64,000 nt of DNA from Cafeteria roenbergensis (GCA_008330645.1 VLTN01000008.1:372001-436000), one strand, 5' to 3'; positions 21,168-31,923 are shown, counted from the first letter of the stretch. A program made the numbers and translations. Notes: a model not told the origin generated them from the letters alone.

Positions 21168-21645
21168 CCAGACGGAGGTGCTGGCGGTGATGAGCGTGCT
21201 GGTGCTGCTGGCAACGCTGGCGGTGGTGCGTGTGGCGGCGATGGGGGCGGGGGCCGCCCTCGGCAAGCCGGGGCCTCCCTGCGCCGCGGCACGATGGTGC
21301 TGGGGCGTTCTTGCGTGTGACGCGGCGACGCGACGCGCCCAAAATTCGAATGCGTGTGACCGTGCGTGGCCCCGCCTCGAGAAGCGAGGGCTGAGTTGGC
21401 AACTCCAGCCTCACACATTAGCGACCGCGGGGTGCCCCCGAACAAGCCGTGCCCACCATTCACGGTGGCTCGGGGCAAACGACGACGCATTGCCTGCCGC
21501 CCTCTGGTGCCCAGCGACGGCCACGGCCTGGCCAGGCCCCTCGTTCCGGCTCCGCTGCCGGCTGACACGCTGCGCGAAGGCAGCCTCCCCCCACCTCGCG
21601 AGCGCTCACGGGTCCGCACAGCGACCAACGCGCGCTCCGCGCCGG
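21168..21645. other. Intergenic, convergent 3' ends
   Basis: 478 bases between the stops of the dynein light chain and FAD oxidoreductase genes. No reading frame of interest, repeat or RNA is visible; an extra terminal exon of the light chain could lie at its left edge. Confidence 0.4.
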
Positions 21646-23115
21646 TCACGCCCGGGACTTGGCCGGGGGAGCCTCCCCGGAGTGCGCAGCAGAGCGAGTG
21701 TCGACGGACCGCACCGGCCGCCTCGTCGCTGCCCCGAAGCGAGCCGGCGACAGCGCAGTCAGATCGACGACAGTGGCATTGGCGTCGGCTCCCGCAGCAG
21801 CAGCAGCGAGCCATCGGCCCGTGGCTGGCGCCATGAGAATGCCCCAGCACCCGTGCGCGGTGCCCACAGCAGCGTTGGCGAGGCCCTGCACCGGCCCGAC
21901 AGCCGGCTCGCCATCGTCTGAGAGCGGGAGAAAGCAAGCCTGCGCCAGCTGGAGGGACGCGCCGCGGAGGGAGCTCGAGAGCGTGCCGACGGCGCCGTGC
22001 AGGCGGGCGGCGGCCCCGGGCGCCGGTGCCACCTCGCCGGCGTGGCCGGGCAGCGGGTCGTCGTTGGCCGCGCCGCAAACGTACACGGAGCCGTCCGGCC
22101 GCGGGTACACCTCGGGCGACTCGGCCGCCGACGCATCGTCAGCCACGTAGTCCAGGAACAGCGCGCAGGGGGCAGAGAGCAGAGCCTCCCGCGGCGAGCC
22201 CGGCGCTGGCAGCAGCACGACGGAGTGGGCCTTGGCGCCGCTCACGCCGAACGCGGGAGGGGACGCCGTGCCCGGCGCGGCAAGAAGCGGAGCCAGGCTG
22301 GCGGACCACGGTCCGGCGCAGATGACCACGAAACCGGCCTCGATCCGCGCAGAGCGGGTGGCGGCTTTCTCGCCCGGGTTCGAGCCGGGGATCTCGGACC
22401 AGGGAGACGCCGCCTCGTGGTCGGCCAAACCTTCCACCGGGCGAAACCGCGATGGGTCCAGCGTGGCCTCCTGGAACGTGCCCCTCGCCACGACCGCACG
22501 CACGGCGTGGGGGGCGGCGTCGGCCCGTGCCCCGGGGGCAGTGGATGCGGCCTTCCTGACGCCGTCGCAAAACTCGAACGACTCCGCGCTGGCGCGAAGC
22601 ACCGTCGTGCCTGCCAGCTCGCGGGCGCGGCGGAGCAAGGCCAGGGTCAGCAGGCCCGGGTGCACCTGCGCAGTGTCGCCGTCGCTCGCGCTGCCCATGC
22701 TCTCGGCCCCGAACTGGCGCCCGTCCAGCCACGGCACCGCCCGCTTGCCGCTCGCTGTTCCGGCGGCCAGCCCCGCAGGCCCCGCCCGGCGCGTGTCCGC
22801 AACGACGGACCGGGTGTCGACCATCCGGAACTGCACGTCGTCCCCGAGCTCCGCAGCTAGTGCTGGGAACAGGCCGAACGACGCGCGCACCAGCTCGTGC
22901 TTGGGCGAGCCCTCGGTCCAGTCGCGCGCCAGGAACCCGCCAGCCTTGCCGGACGCAGCGCCGGCGGGCTCGTTGCTTTCGAGCACAAGCGACCGGATTC
23001 CGTGGTCGCGCGCCAGGTGGAATGCGGTGCTTGCGCCCACAACTCCCGCGCCCACAATCACCACCTCGGCGCGCTTGGGCGGGTGCGCGATCGCATCCCC
23101 ACGCACAGCAGCCAT
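21646..23115 (-). CDS. FAD-dependent oxidoreductase of the DAO (D-amino-acid oxidase/glycine oxidase-like) family
   Basis: A single exon of 489 residues from the ATG at 23115. The N-terminus has the dinucleotide-binding Rossmann motif VVIVGAGVVGASTAFHLA (GxGxxG at residues 22-27), then a strand ending LVLESNE whose Glu would bind the FAD ribose, then AGAASGKAGGF. The C-terminal part keeps the family pattern of a substrate domain closed by a second FAD contact: LPLSDDGEPAVGPV, then AVGTAHGCWGILMAPATG. Arrangement and length resemble the TDA3/FOXRED1 side of the family, but the substrate cannot be told. No clear mitochondrial or secretion signal is seen. A much longer open frame upstream is antisense shadow of the secreted protein gene. 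It is divergent from that gene. Confidence 0.85.
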   Translation of the reverse strand: MAAVRGDAIAHPPKRAEVVIVGAGVVGASTAFHLARDHGIRSLVLESNEPAGAASGKAGGFLARDWTEGSPKHELVRASFGLFPALAAELGDDVQFRMVDTRSVVADTRRAGPAGLAAGTASGKRAVPWLDGRQFGAESMGSASDGDTAQVHPGLLTLALLRRARELAGTTVLRASAESFEFCDGVRKAASTAPGARADAAPHAVRAVVARGTFQEATLDPSRFRPVEGLADHEAASPWSEIPGSNPGEKAATRSARIEAGFVVICAGPWSASLAPLLAAPGTASPPAFGVSGAKAHSVVLLPAPGSPREALLSAPCALFLDYVADDASAAESPEVYPRPDGSVYVCGAANDDPLPGHAGEVAPAPGAAARLHGAVGTLSSSLRGASLQLAQACFLPLSDDGEPAVGPVQGLANAAVGTAHGCWGILMAPATGRWLAAAAAGADANATVVDLTALSPARFGAATRRPVRSVDTRSAAHSGEAPPAKSRA

Positions 23116-23358
23116 GCTGCAAGGCCCGCACCACGCCGCTGCAGGCCTGCCCCGCGAAAGTGAGGCCGGGCGCCCCCTCCCCGCAGCCGACGCAAACCGC
23201 GGAGAATGTGGAGCCGCGCCCAGTTCCGGCAGAGCCGGCTTGCGGCGGCCCTGGCGCTTGCGATCGACGAGGGACGTCGATCGCTCGAGCCGCGCGAGGC
23301 CGCGCAGGCCAGCGCCAGGGGCTCCCGCCGCAGCACAGCGCAGGTCGTGCGCGCTGCG

Positions 23359-26300
23359 ATGGCGCGCGCTTTGGCCGCGATCGCGGTGGGGCTGCTGGCC
23401 TCGGCCGCGCTCGCTGCCACCCTGGCAGCCGGCGCGCAGGCGGGAGACGCCGCGGCCTCGCCGCTCGGCGCCGAGGCCGACGCCCTGCGGCTCATTGAGG
23501 ATGCCGAGCGCGAGCACGGCATCATCGTGGACCACCTGACCCACCGCCTGCTGACGGTGACCGGCGGGACGACCAAGCACACGCCCGCAGAGGACGCGGT
23601 CAACATCGCTCTCGCCGCCGAGCCCATTTTCCTGCAGCTCGAGCACGCGGTGCGCTCGCACGTGCAGCGCGTGGCCCACGTGGCCCGCCACGGCGTGGCA
23701 AGCAAGGTGCACGCCCGCGCCGAGGTGGCGGCCCAGCGGGCCGGCGGCTTCCTCATGACGGAGGATGCTACGGACACCAGCTGCTTTGCCTGCCTCTACC
23801 TGATGCAAAAGGTGCTGGCCGAGACGGAGCCGTACAACTCCCCCGCGGTGCAGGCTGGCACCGCAGCGGCCATGTCCGAGGAGGCGCGGCGCATCGGGTC
23901 GGGGGCGCGGGGCGTGCCCATCCAGCGGCCCATGGCGTCTGCGTATCAGAGCCGCAACCTGCCCAACAACGACCCGGAGCCGCCCAACGGCACGCCGCTG
24001 CTGTCCCCCCCCACTGCGATGAACGGGTGGGCGCAGAGCACCTCCCCCCTGCTCTTCCACGGCTCGGCCGGGCACCCCGTGACCAACCCGTGGGCGCAGT
24101 TCCGGCCTCGCGACGAGGCCGACGCCGAGGAGGTAGAGAAGCACATGCCGCCCGAGGAGCCGCTGCCCGGGCTCGACCCGGCCTTGTGGCCGGAGCTGGA
24201 CATGGCCAACACGCCTGCAGAGGAGGAGAAGTACCAGGGCGTGGCCCCAGACGACTCCTCCTCCTCTAGCGAGGAGGACGAAGACGAGGGGGGCGACGAG
24301 GAAGATGAGGATTCCAACGAGGGGGAGGAGGAGGAGGAGGGCGAGGATTCCAACGAGGAGGAGGAGGCGAACGGGGGCGAGGAGGCGGAGGACGAGAACG
24401 ACGGAGGAGACTCCTTCCTGCAGGTGCGTTCCGCGCGCTCGGCGCGCTTCGCCGCTGCTTCCGCTGCCCTGGCCCGTGCCCGCGTTGCTGAAGCGCCCGC
24501 ACCGCCCGAGTGGTCGTTTTCGGCCCCCGCTGAGGCGTACGCGGCCTGGGGCGAGCCGCCGGCGATCGGGCCGCGCCTGCGCCCGCCCATCCCGCCCTTC
24601 ATGGGGCCGGGCACGAGCTGGCGCAAGCAGGCCCCCCACTACGCCGGGCACGGGCCGCTGTCCGCCTTCGACACGTTCAAGCCCGAGGTGCAGCGCGCTC
24701 CCTGCGTCCGCTCGTCCGAGCCGCTGGGGGTGGCGCAGCCTCTGGACGGGCCTGCCATGCCCTGCCTCGGCCACGTGTCGAACCGGCTGCACCTGCTTGA
24801 GGCTGCAACCATGCCGGAAGCGGGCCGAACTGCGACCACAAACGAGGGCGAGCTCGCCACGGCAGGGCCTGTCATTGGATTGGATTCCATCAAGCCGCCC
24901 TCCATCCTGCTGGAAACCTCCTCCTCCTCTGCCGCCTCCTCCTCCTCGCACGCTTCGCAGACCGCCGCCGCCCGGGCGCCCCGCGCCCGCGGCCCCGCGG
25001 CCTTCCTTCAGGCCAGGGCACGTGCCCGCTTCGGGTCGACGAGCCAGGAGTTCCCTCCCAGCCCCGCCGTGGAGGACGTCCCCGTGGAGGCGTACATGCA
25101 GTACACCGAGCCGCCGGCCATTGGGCCGCGCATCCCGCCCCCTGTCCAGGACGGCGGCGCCACGCTCGGCGGCGCCAACCGGCCGCTGACCTTCAACAAG
25201 CACAACGGCGCCATCGTCATGGCCATGGGCGACGACACGGAGCGCGGGCCGCCCATGCTGGCGCCGCAGGCGCTCGTTCGCGCCCTGGAGGCGGGCCGCC
25301 CGACCAGGTTCACCACCTCGCTGGCGGGGACGCTGGACGACATTGTCGGCAACGGCGTCGGCCCGATGCTGGTACCGGAGCTCGACGCCAACGGCGCCGT
25401 GGTGACGGATGAGGCGGGGGCCCCTCGCATGCGCGTGGCGGACGTGGAGGACAAGATGGCTGCCCCGTTCCCCCGCCCCGACCCCGACGCCGCCTCGCTC
25501 CTGCAGCGCTCCGGCGCGGCGGCCGCTCCGGTCGACACCGCCTCCTTCCTGCAGGCCGCCTCCGCGGCCAGGTCCCGTGGCACTCCGCCCAGCGCGGAGG
25601 AGATGAGCTTCCCCGGGTCCTTCTTCGCGGACGTTCCGGAGGGCGCCTACTTCGCCCACGCCCACCCCCCCATGATCGGGCCCAACGTGCCCCCCCCGCT
25701 GCCCCGCGTGCCCGGAAAGCTCAGCGGAGACCGCGTCTGGGGCGACGCTGCGCCCGGCACGCCTGCCGGCGACCTGCTCGCGGATGCCCGCGGGCCTGAG
25801 GGCGCCTCGCCGTTCGCCTCCACCGACGAGTTCTTCGGCGCGCCCGCCTCGCAGGTGGGCTCTGACGGCCCCACCTTCTCGGGCGACCTGATGCAGCGCA
25901 CCCCCGACGGCGGCATCAAGCTCAGGGGCGCGGTGTCGCTCGGGAACCCGCCGCAGCTGGGTGGCGCCTACGGCGACGTTCACTCGCAGATGGCCGCCCC
26001 CCTCTCGGGAGTCAGCGCTGGAGGGCCCTTCCCGGCTCCCATCGGCCCGCGCTCGTTCCTGCAGGAGCGGGCCGCCGCGGGCCTCGGCAGCGGGGCCGGA
26101 GGCCTGCCCGAGCGCCTGCCAGGCGTGGCCACGGCCACGGAGATGGCGCCAGCGGCGTCCGGCGTGCACGCGGGCGTGCCGGGGCTTCAGGGCGCTGTGA
26201 AGGGCGACGCGAAGATGCCCGAGGCCGCGGCGGCAGACCTCAAGGCGCCTGGCGTGTTCGCGCAGATGATCCACAGCGCCATCACCCCCATCACGGCGGA

Positions 26301-28401
26301 GCCCCACGCTCCGGACCTGGACTTCCCGGCGCTGGGCGTGGACGCCGTGAGCAACCCCAACACAGCCGTGGAGGTCAAGGGCGACAAGCTGGTCCCCGTG
26401 GGAAGCCTCCTGCAGCGCGGGGCCGCGGCCGCCGCAGGCAAGGCCAAGGAGGCGGAGGACTCAGAGGGAGAGGCCGAGGAGGAGAGCGACGGCCAGCAGG
26501 AGGACGGCGGCGACGTCTTCCACCCGCAAGGGGAGGAGCCGGGGGAGCCCCGCGACCTGGCCGCTGGCCTCTTCACGCCCCCTGACCAGGTCGGCAAGCC
26601 CCGCGACCGGGCTGCCATGTCCGCGGCATTCCACGCCGACAGGAACGTGATGGGGGCGCGCCCCGGCCTGCTCTCCGAGGGCATCGACCACCCCGAAGGG
26701 CTCACAGGGCTCACCGGGCCCTCCCACGGCTGCACCGCTGACGAGGTGGACGGCTCCGGGAAGCAGGTGGCGAAGGGACAGTGCCCCTCCGGCACCCCCC
26801 ACGAGCGCGTGGCCGACAAGGCGGGCGAGCAGGAGGTGTTTGGCAAGTACACGGCCTCGCGCGGCCGCGCCGACAGCAACTGGCCCACCCCCGACGGCAT
26901 CCCCGTGCACGCCGGCGAGTCGGTGCCGGGCGTGGAGCCGGTGCTTCAGAAGACGGGATTGACCGCCAGCTCGGCCATGGCAGCCGGGCTGAAGGCGCTG
27001 CCCTTTGGCAAGAAGAAGGAGAAGCCCTACGCGGCCAAGGCTCCCGAGATCATGCCCCACGGCCTCCGGGGCACGAGCACCGGCGGCGGCGAGGTGGGAC
27101 CTCGCTTCGGCGACTGGCTCAACCCCGACGCCGGCCTCTTCAGCAAGCCCCGCTGCACCACGGAGAACTTCAACGACAAGCCCACGGACCTGGCGGACGA
27201 CATGTCCGACCCCGCCTCCTGCTATCACACCAGCTGGCTCGCTCACCACATGACAGACAAGGTCATCGGCAAGATGCCGCTCTACGGGCCGCCGGCCTAC
27301 GGCACGGCCAGGGGCTCCTCGGCCGACTACGAGCGGTTCGCCCACCCCGCCAGGACGGGCGCCGCCAGGTTCGCAGAGCGCGATGCCGCGCCGGCTTCTG
27401 CGCCGGCGCCGGCGCCGGCGCCGGAGGCGAAGGCCGCGGGCCCGGCGCCCTCCGCAGCAGCGGACGACGTGTCTCTCTTGCAGGCCGTCGGCGGCAACGC
27501 CAAGGCTGGGTCCCGGCTCGCCAGCCGGTCCAAGCGCGTCGAGGCCGCAGCCAAGCGCCACGCGCCGCGCGCCGCGCCGGAGCTCGGAGAGCTCCCCCGC
27601 CTCGCCGAGGCCGGAGCTGCGTCGCAGGCGGGTCTCGGGGGCATCGTCGACCGAGCCCGCGAGGCCGCTCGGCCGCTGCCGCACAGCTGCCGCACCAGCG
27701 ATGGCGGGCTGTGCAGGCAGCGCCTGCGCGCGCCCACGCCGTGGCAGATGCGCCGCACCTTCCGGCGGATGATGATGCAGAGCCGCTCGTACGCGCTCTC
27801 CTCCAAGTGGACCCAGGCCCTGAGGATGCTCTGCACGGCCCTGCCGCCGCTGGGCCAGCCGCGGCCGCCCGTGATGGAGGGGTCTGGCACTTGGGGCAGC
27901 AACGGGGCAAGCAGCGGGATCAAGGCCCCCATCAAGAAGCCCCTCGGCATGCTGAACTTCGACGGGGCCAAGGGCATCAAGAACACGGTGCACACCGACG
28001 GGCCCAAGGGCGGCATCGACGACTACCTCCGCAGGGCGGACAAGATCGCCGAGTCCGGCTACGAGGGCCCCAGGCCGCCCCCGCGTCTGCAGTCCGAGGG
28101 CCTGGCCAGCAACGGCAAGGTGGAGTCCCAGCCCTTCACCGGCTACGTGCGGGAGCCGACGCCATACGGCGACCACCCCGCCGTGGGCCAGATGATGGAT
28201 ATGGGCATGCCGCCCATGCTGGCGTCCCAGTGCGACCGGCTCTCGAAGAAGCTTGAGATGGTGGCCGACCTGTACCTGCACGCGTACGACATGGAGGAGA
28301 CATGCACGGAGATCAAGATGTGCAAGGGGGCGCCCTTTGGCATCACCACCTCGGCCGGCGGCACCTCGAGCATGGCCCGCATGTTCGAGGCGACGGTGTG
28401 A
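23359..28401 (+). CDS. Secreted protein with split saposin-like halves and repeated SFLQ/IGP modules
   Basis: A single open frame. The ATG at 23359 gives a signal peptide (MARALAAIAVGLLAS, then ALAATLAAGAQA) and 1,680 residues; an in-frame ATG at 23206 would place 51 residues before it and is less likely. Near the N-terminus is CFACLYLMQKVL (C142-x2-C145), like the first half of a saposin B fold. At the extreme C-terminus Cys1625, Cys1649 and Cys1655 (QCDRLSKKLEMV ... ETCTEIKMC) match the second saposin half, including its C-x5-C end. Between them lie about 1,480 residues of acidic, Ala- and Pro-rich sequence with seven (S/A)(F/L)LQ motifs and three modules that end in PP-x-IGP-x2-PP. A further Cys-containing block lies around nt 27120-27240 and 27690-27840. 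Function unknown; saposin-like proteins bind lipid or membranes. Confidence 0.75.
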   Translation: MARALAAIAVGLLASAALAATLAAGAQAGDAAASPLGAEADALRLIEDAEREHGIIVDHLTHRLLTVTGGTTKHTPAEDAVNIALAAEPIFLQLEHAVRSHVQRVAHVARHGVASKVHARAEVAAQRAGGFLMTEDATDTSCFACLYLMQKVLAETEPYNSPAVQAGTAAAMSEEARRIGSGARGVPIQRPMASAYQSRNLPNNDPEPPNGTPLLSPPTAMNGWAQSTSPLLFHGSAGHPVTNPWAQFRPRDEADAEEVEKHMPPEEPLPGLDPALWPELDMANTPAEEEKYQGVAPDDSSSSSEEDEDEGGDEEDEDSNEGEEEEEGEDSNEEEEANGGEEAEDENDGGDSFLQVRSARSARFAAASAALARARVAEAPAPPEWSFSAPAEAYAAWGEPPAIGPRLRPPIPPFMGPGTSWRKQAPHYAGHGPLSAFDTFKPEVQRAPCVRSSEPLGVAQPLDGPAMPCLGHVSNRLHLLEAATMPEAGRTATTNEGELATAGPVIGLDSIKPPSILLETSSSSAASSSSHASQTAAARAPRARGPAAFLQARARARFGSTSQEFPPSPAVEDVPVEAYMQYTEPPAIGPRIPPPVQDGGATLGGANRPLTFNKHNGAIVMAMGDDTERGPPMLAPQALVRALEAGRPTRFTTSLAGTLDDIVGNGVGPMLVPELDANGAVVTDEAGAPRMRVADVEDKMAAPFPRPDPDAASLLQRSGAAAAPVDTASFLQAASAARSRGTPPSAEEMSFPGSFFADVPEGAYFAHAHPPMIGPNVPPPLPRVPGKLSGDRVWGDAAPGTPAGDLLADARGPEGASPFASTDEFFGAPASQVGSDGPTFSGDLMQRTPDGGIKLRGAVSLGNPPQLGGAYGDVHSQMAAPLSGVSAGGPFPAPIGPRSFLQERAAAGLGSGAGGLPERLPGVATATEMAPAASGVHAGVPGLQGAVKGDAKMPEAAAADLKAPGVFAQMIHSAITPITAEPHAPDLDFPALGVDAVSNPNTAVEVKGDKLVPVGSLLQRGAAAAAGKAKEAEDSEGEAEEESDGQQEDGGDVFHPQGEEPGEPRDLAAGLFTPPDQVGKPRDRAAMSAAFHADRNVMGARPGLLSEGIDHPEGLTGLTGPSHGCTADEVDGSGKQVAKGQCPSGTPHERVADKAGEQEVFGKYTASRGRADSNWPTPDGIPVHAGESVPGVEPVLQKTGLTASSAMAAGLKALPFGKKKEKPYAAKAPEIMPHGLRGTSTGGGEVGPRFGDWLNPDAGLFSKPRCTTENFNDKPTDLADDMSDPASCYHTSWLAHHMTDKVIGKMPLYGPPAYGTARGSSADYERFAHPARTGAARFAERDAAPASAPAPAPAPEAKAAGPAPSAAADDVSLLQAVGGNAKAGSRLASRSKRVEAAAKRHAPRAAPELGELPRLAEAGAASQAGLGGIVDRAREAARPLPHSCRTSDGGLCRQRLRAPTPWQMRRTFRRMMMQSRSYALSSKWTQALRMLCTALPPLGQPRPPVMEGSGTWGSNGASSGIKAPIKKPLGMLNFDGAKGIKNTVHTDGPKGGIDDYLRRADKIAESGYEGPRPPPRLQSEGLASNGKVESQPFTGYVREPTPYGDHPAVGQMMDMGMPPMLASQCDRLSKKLEMVADLYLHAYDMEETCTEIKMCKGAPFGITTSAGGTSSMARMFEATV
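24409..25715 (+). repeat. Three degenerate protein-coding modules of about 55-70 codons
   Basis: Copies start at about 24409, 25003 and 25540. Each begins SFLQ or AFLQ, continues with an Arg/Ala-rich helix, then an aromatic/acidic segment containing EAY or GAY, and ends PPAIGPRLRPP, PPAIGPRIPPP or PPMIGPNVPPP. The similarity is at protein level, with variable spacing, so it is an old internal duplication, not a satellite. Confidence 0.75.
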
Positions 28402-28623
28402 CCTGCCGTCCCGATGCGGCCGGCGGGCGCCCGCGAGCTGCGCTTGGCGCCTCGCGTGTGTGCCTGTGCATCTGCCCTCGTCGGGGGAGTGTGTCTGTGT
28501 GTGCCTGTGTGTGTCTGTGCGTTTTGCGTGCGGTGGAGCGCTTCGTGAATCGGGCCCCCATCCGCGCGCCCCTTCCCGTGCCTGCAGCTTGGCACTCGCC
28601 CCGGCTGCCTGCCACATACGCAT

Positions 28624-28654
<31 letters not shown>

Positions 28655-28900
28655 CACCGTAGCCGTCGCGCGAGCCATTGCTCCTGTTGCGCGAGCGGGC
28701 CGCAGTCCTCCGAGCAGCGCGACACTGCCCGCCTGCGAAGCGAGGTCGCGAGGCATGCCGATGCAGAACCGCTGCATCTCTGCCCTCAGAGCACCGGCGC
28801 GCTGGCCGGGCAGGGACGCGCCCCAGGCGCCCAGGACAGCCGCCAGCGGCAATGACCTGGAAGTGCGCTGCTTCGGCGGGCTCGGTGCGACATGGCACGC
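28402..28900. other. Intergenic, convergent 3' ends with simple repeats
   Basis: 499 bases between the stops of the secreted protein and COG6 genes. It holds a TG-rich run (about 28488-28520) and a (CGCA)n microsatellite (28624-28656). No gene is visible. Confidence 0.6.
28624..28656 (+). repeat. (CGCA)n microsatellite
   Basis: About eight tandem copies of a four-base unit in the region between two converging genes. Confidence 0.95.
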
Positions 28901-31478
28901 TCACGCGACCAGCGCCCGCAGCGCCTCTGCCGAGAGCGGGAGCAGCCCTGCCCCGCCCTCGTAGCCGTTGCGCGGGTCTGCCACCGCCTCCGCCAGCGCC
29001 TCGAAGGCCGCCACAAGCACCGACTCCACGCCGGACCGCGCCTGCGACCGCAGCTTCGGGCTCTCTAGCTGCCTCGCGGTGCCCAGCGTGACCGCCGTGG
29101 CCACGTCCGCCAGCCCCCTCGCCGCCAGGGCCACTTCTGAGGCCGACGCCCCAGCCACGGCGCTGAGCGGCTGGCCGGCCGAGGCAGGGTCGTGGGACTC
29201 GACGACGCGAAGCAGCGCCAGGCAGCCGCAGCGCGCTAGGGCAGAGTTGGCCTCCTCGCGCACAACCGTGTCCATGTGGAACGAGAGCTCTGCCACCAGC
29301 CGCGCGACGCGGCCCTGCGCGCCGTCAACGGCTCTGAGGGGGGACACCACGGCGTCGCTCACGTTGGCCAGCCACACGGCCCCGTCGGCAGTGCGCATCG
29401 CCCCGGCTCGCTGGCGAGCGGCGGCCAGGAGTGGCTCGACCGCCGCGTCCACGATGTCGCCAGCCGTCGGCAGGGCGCACCCGTCACCGCTTGCCCGTGA
29501 AGGGGCGGCCAGGCCGGGTGCCATGGCTCCGGCCACAGCGCCTGCAGACATGGCCCCCGAGGGCAGCTCCGCCAGCCGCGCGATGGCCGTGGCCGCGGCA
29601 TGCACCTGCATGGGACAGGACAGGCCCGCTGGCAGGGCTGGGATGGCGTCGGCCTCTCGGTGGCCCCACGCCGCCACGGCCTCTTTGAACTTGCCCGCCG
29701 CCTCTGCGGCGCAGTCCCGCAGCGCTGCGGGCAGAGGCGTGTCGTCGCCGAGCAGCCGGCCGGTGAGAGACGCGTAGAACGCCACCAGGTCGAACGCTGC
29801 GAAGACGCCTGCGGGGTCGTCCAAGCCAATTCGTCCGATGATCTGGTCGAGCCTGATGCGCAGAGGGCCGCACAGGCCAGCGGCGATGCGGGCGACGAGG
29901 CCCTTGCCGTCAGACTCTGCCGCTGCAGCGCGGGGCGCAGGGCTGGGGGTGCCCGCTGCCGGCGCTGCCGCGGTCCCGGCCGGCGGCGGCGACGCCGGCG
30001 CAGCCGCCGCAGCCGCCGCGCCCGATGCGCCCGATGCGCCCGATGCGCTATCAGCAGCGGGGCTGGTCTCCGACCCCGCCCCTCCCGCCCCGGCCTCCTC
30101 ACTGTCGTCCGCCCCGAAGAGCGCAGTCATCCCCTCCGCCTCCGCCACCACGGCCTGGTGCGTCCACGCAAGCAGCGCGCCGCAGGCCATCGCCCCGTCG
30201 TCCATGTCCACAGCAAGCACGCTGCTCGGCCCGCCGGCGCCACCGGCGCCGTCGGCGCCGTCCTCTGCCCCGTCGCCAGCTGACACCGTCAGGCGCCCGT
30301 CCTGGCCCAGCACCCCGGCGAGCCCAATGTCGCCGACGCTGCTGCTCAGGGAGTCGCCGCCCTGTGCGCCTGCCAGCCCCACGGAGTCCCGCGAGCCGGA
30401 TCCCGTGCCGGCACCCGCAGCGGCGGCCGCCGTCTGGCCGCGAGCCAGCGCCTTCACGAAAGCGCGAGCCACCGCCCGCCTCCTCGCCCCCGCCACTACC
30501 TCCCGGCACGCGCGCAGCAGCGCCTCCTGCCGCCCAAGGGACCTCACCAGGCCGCCCAGCGCCCTCCCCGCTCGGCAGTTTGCCGCGAACCCGCCCGTCA
30601 TGCTCGGTGCCGCCGCCTTCACGGCCTCAAAGGCGGCCATGGCAGCCGCCGCCTGCCTGCTGGCGAGGTCCTCGTCCAGCTGCACCGCTGCCGTGTGCAC
30701 AGGGCCGCCCATCCGCTCCCGGCAGCGCTCTCGCAACCCGCCCAGGGCGGCCGCGGCCTCCAGGAACGCCTCCGCGTCGGCAACCGCAGTGTCGGCTGGG
30801 TCCGTGGGAAGGCCCGCGGCGGGGCGTCCGCTTCCACTCTCGGCAGCCGCCGCAGCCGCTGCGGCCCTGCCGAGAGCATGTCCGTTGAGCGGGACGAGCA
30901 GCGCGGCTTCATGTTTGGCCGGGAGGCCCAAGTCGCGCACCGCCTCCTCCACAGCCTCGCGGCGGCTGCGCACCGCAGCGACCTGGCTGGACACGCGGCC
31001 TTCCGCCGCGAGGAAGCCCGCTGCCTCGCGCTCCACCCTCGCGAGCTCGAGCTGCGCCGCGGCGCAGCCCTGGCTCACGCGGGCCGACGCCCGCTCCAAG
31101 CCCAGCACAGCCTCCTCCAGGGGCGCGCACGCCTCCAGGAAGCGCATCGCCACGTCCACCGATCGCTCCTTCAGCCGGGGGCCGAGGGTGCGCCGCAGGG
31201 ACGCCTTTCCCCCTCCCCCGGCCCGCAGGTCCACGCCCGACGCGGCCGCAGCGGCAAGAGCCGCTTCGCCGTTTTCTTCCACGCTCCCACCCTGAAGATA
31301 CGCAGAGGCGCACGCGGAGCCAATGCTTCAGCCGCGTGACCAGGCGCGCGCGCGCACCGAGGCTCTCTCCCCTGCAGGCGCAGCGTGCACCCGCGCTCAC
31401 CAGCGACAGTCCGTCGACTTGCAGCACCTGAGCAAGCGTCTCCAGCGCGCTTGAAAGAACCGCAGCGTCCGTTCTCAT
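28901..31478 (-). CDS. COG6: Conserved oligomeric Golgi complex subunit 6
   Basis: Two exons, 31478-31401 and 31291-28901, joined in phase 0 across a 109-base GT-AG intron, giving 822 residues (human 657; the surplus is Ala/Gly-rich insertions). Exon 1 (MRTDAAVLSSALETLAQVL) is needed because exon 2 opens without ATG. Family marks: LRRTLGPRLKERS near the N-terminus, a coiled-coil region, CGALLAWTHQAVVAEAEGM matching the COG6 motif MLAWLHQAxASE, and a C-terminus AFEALAEAVADPRNGYEG...LSAEALRALVA that aligns with the human ending EVYAAVMNPINEYKD...SPQQVQTLLS. Role: lobe B subunit of the COG tether for retrograde traffic within the Golgi. It is divergent from the IQ/LRR gene. Confidence 0.9.
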
Positions 31479-31923
31479 CGCAAGCTGCGGCGGCGCAGGC
31501 GGGGTCGCAAGGAGGTCCTGGGGAGCGAAGGGGGCGAGAGGGCCCATCCGGGCGCCAAAACCCAAGCGGGCACGGCGCGTCCCCGCGCGCCGGCGCGGCG
31601 CAGCGCAATGGCAACCAGAGCACGGAACACCCAGGCCTGCATGGGCGCACCGCTTCTGCCACACGGCTGTCGAGCGTCCGGCCCTCGGCCATGAGGGCCT
31701 GTCGCGGCTGGCCGCCGGGAGGGGGGGGGTAGGCGATCTGATGTGGCGTCGATTCTGGCAGAGTTCTGCCGGTCGTCTCTGCTGCAGCAGGAACTCTCCA
31801 CTCGCGGGGTCGTGGCGGCACGTCACTCGAGGCGGCGCGCTCGCAGTCTCCGGCTGCTCGCCAGCCTTTCGGCGGGCTCTGGCGCGGGACAAGGTCGCGT
31901 ACCCGCAGCGTTCGGCCCCAGCG
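31479..31923. promoter_or_regulatory. Divergent region between COG6 and the IQ/LRR gene
   Basis: 445 bases between two start codons on opposite strands, presumed to hold both promoters. No TATA-like box or repeat is apparent; a G run occurs at about 31720-31730. Confidence 0.4.

Noticed and set aside
23116-26307. About 1,060 open codons on the minus strand upstream of the FAD oxidoreductase start
   Set aside because: It is antisense to the secreted protein gene; openness follows from GC-rich codon bias, and a clear ATG with a Rossmann motif starts at 23115.
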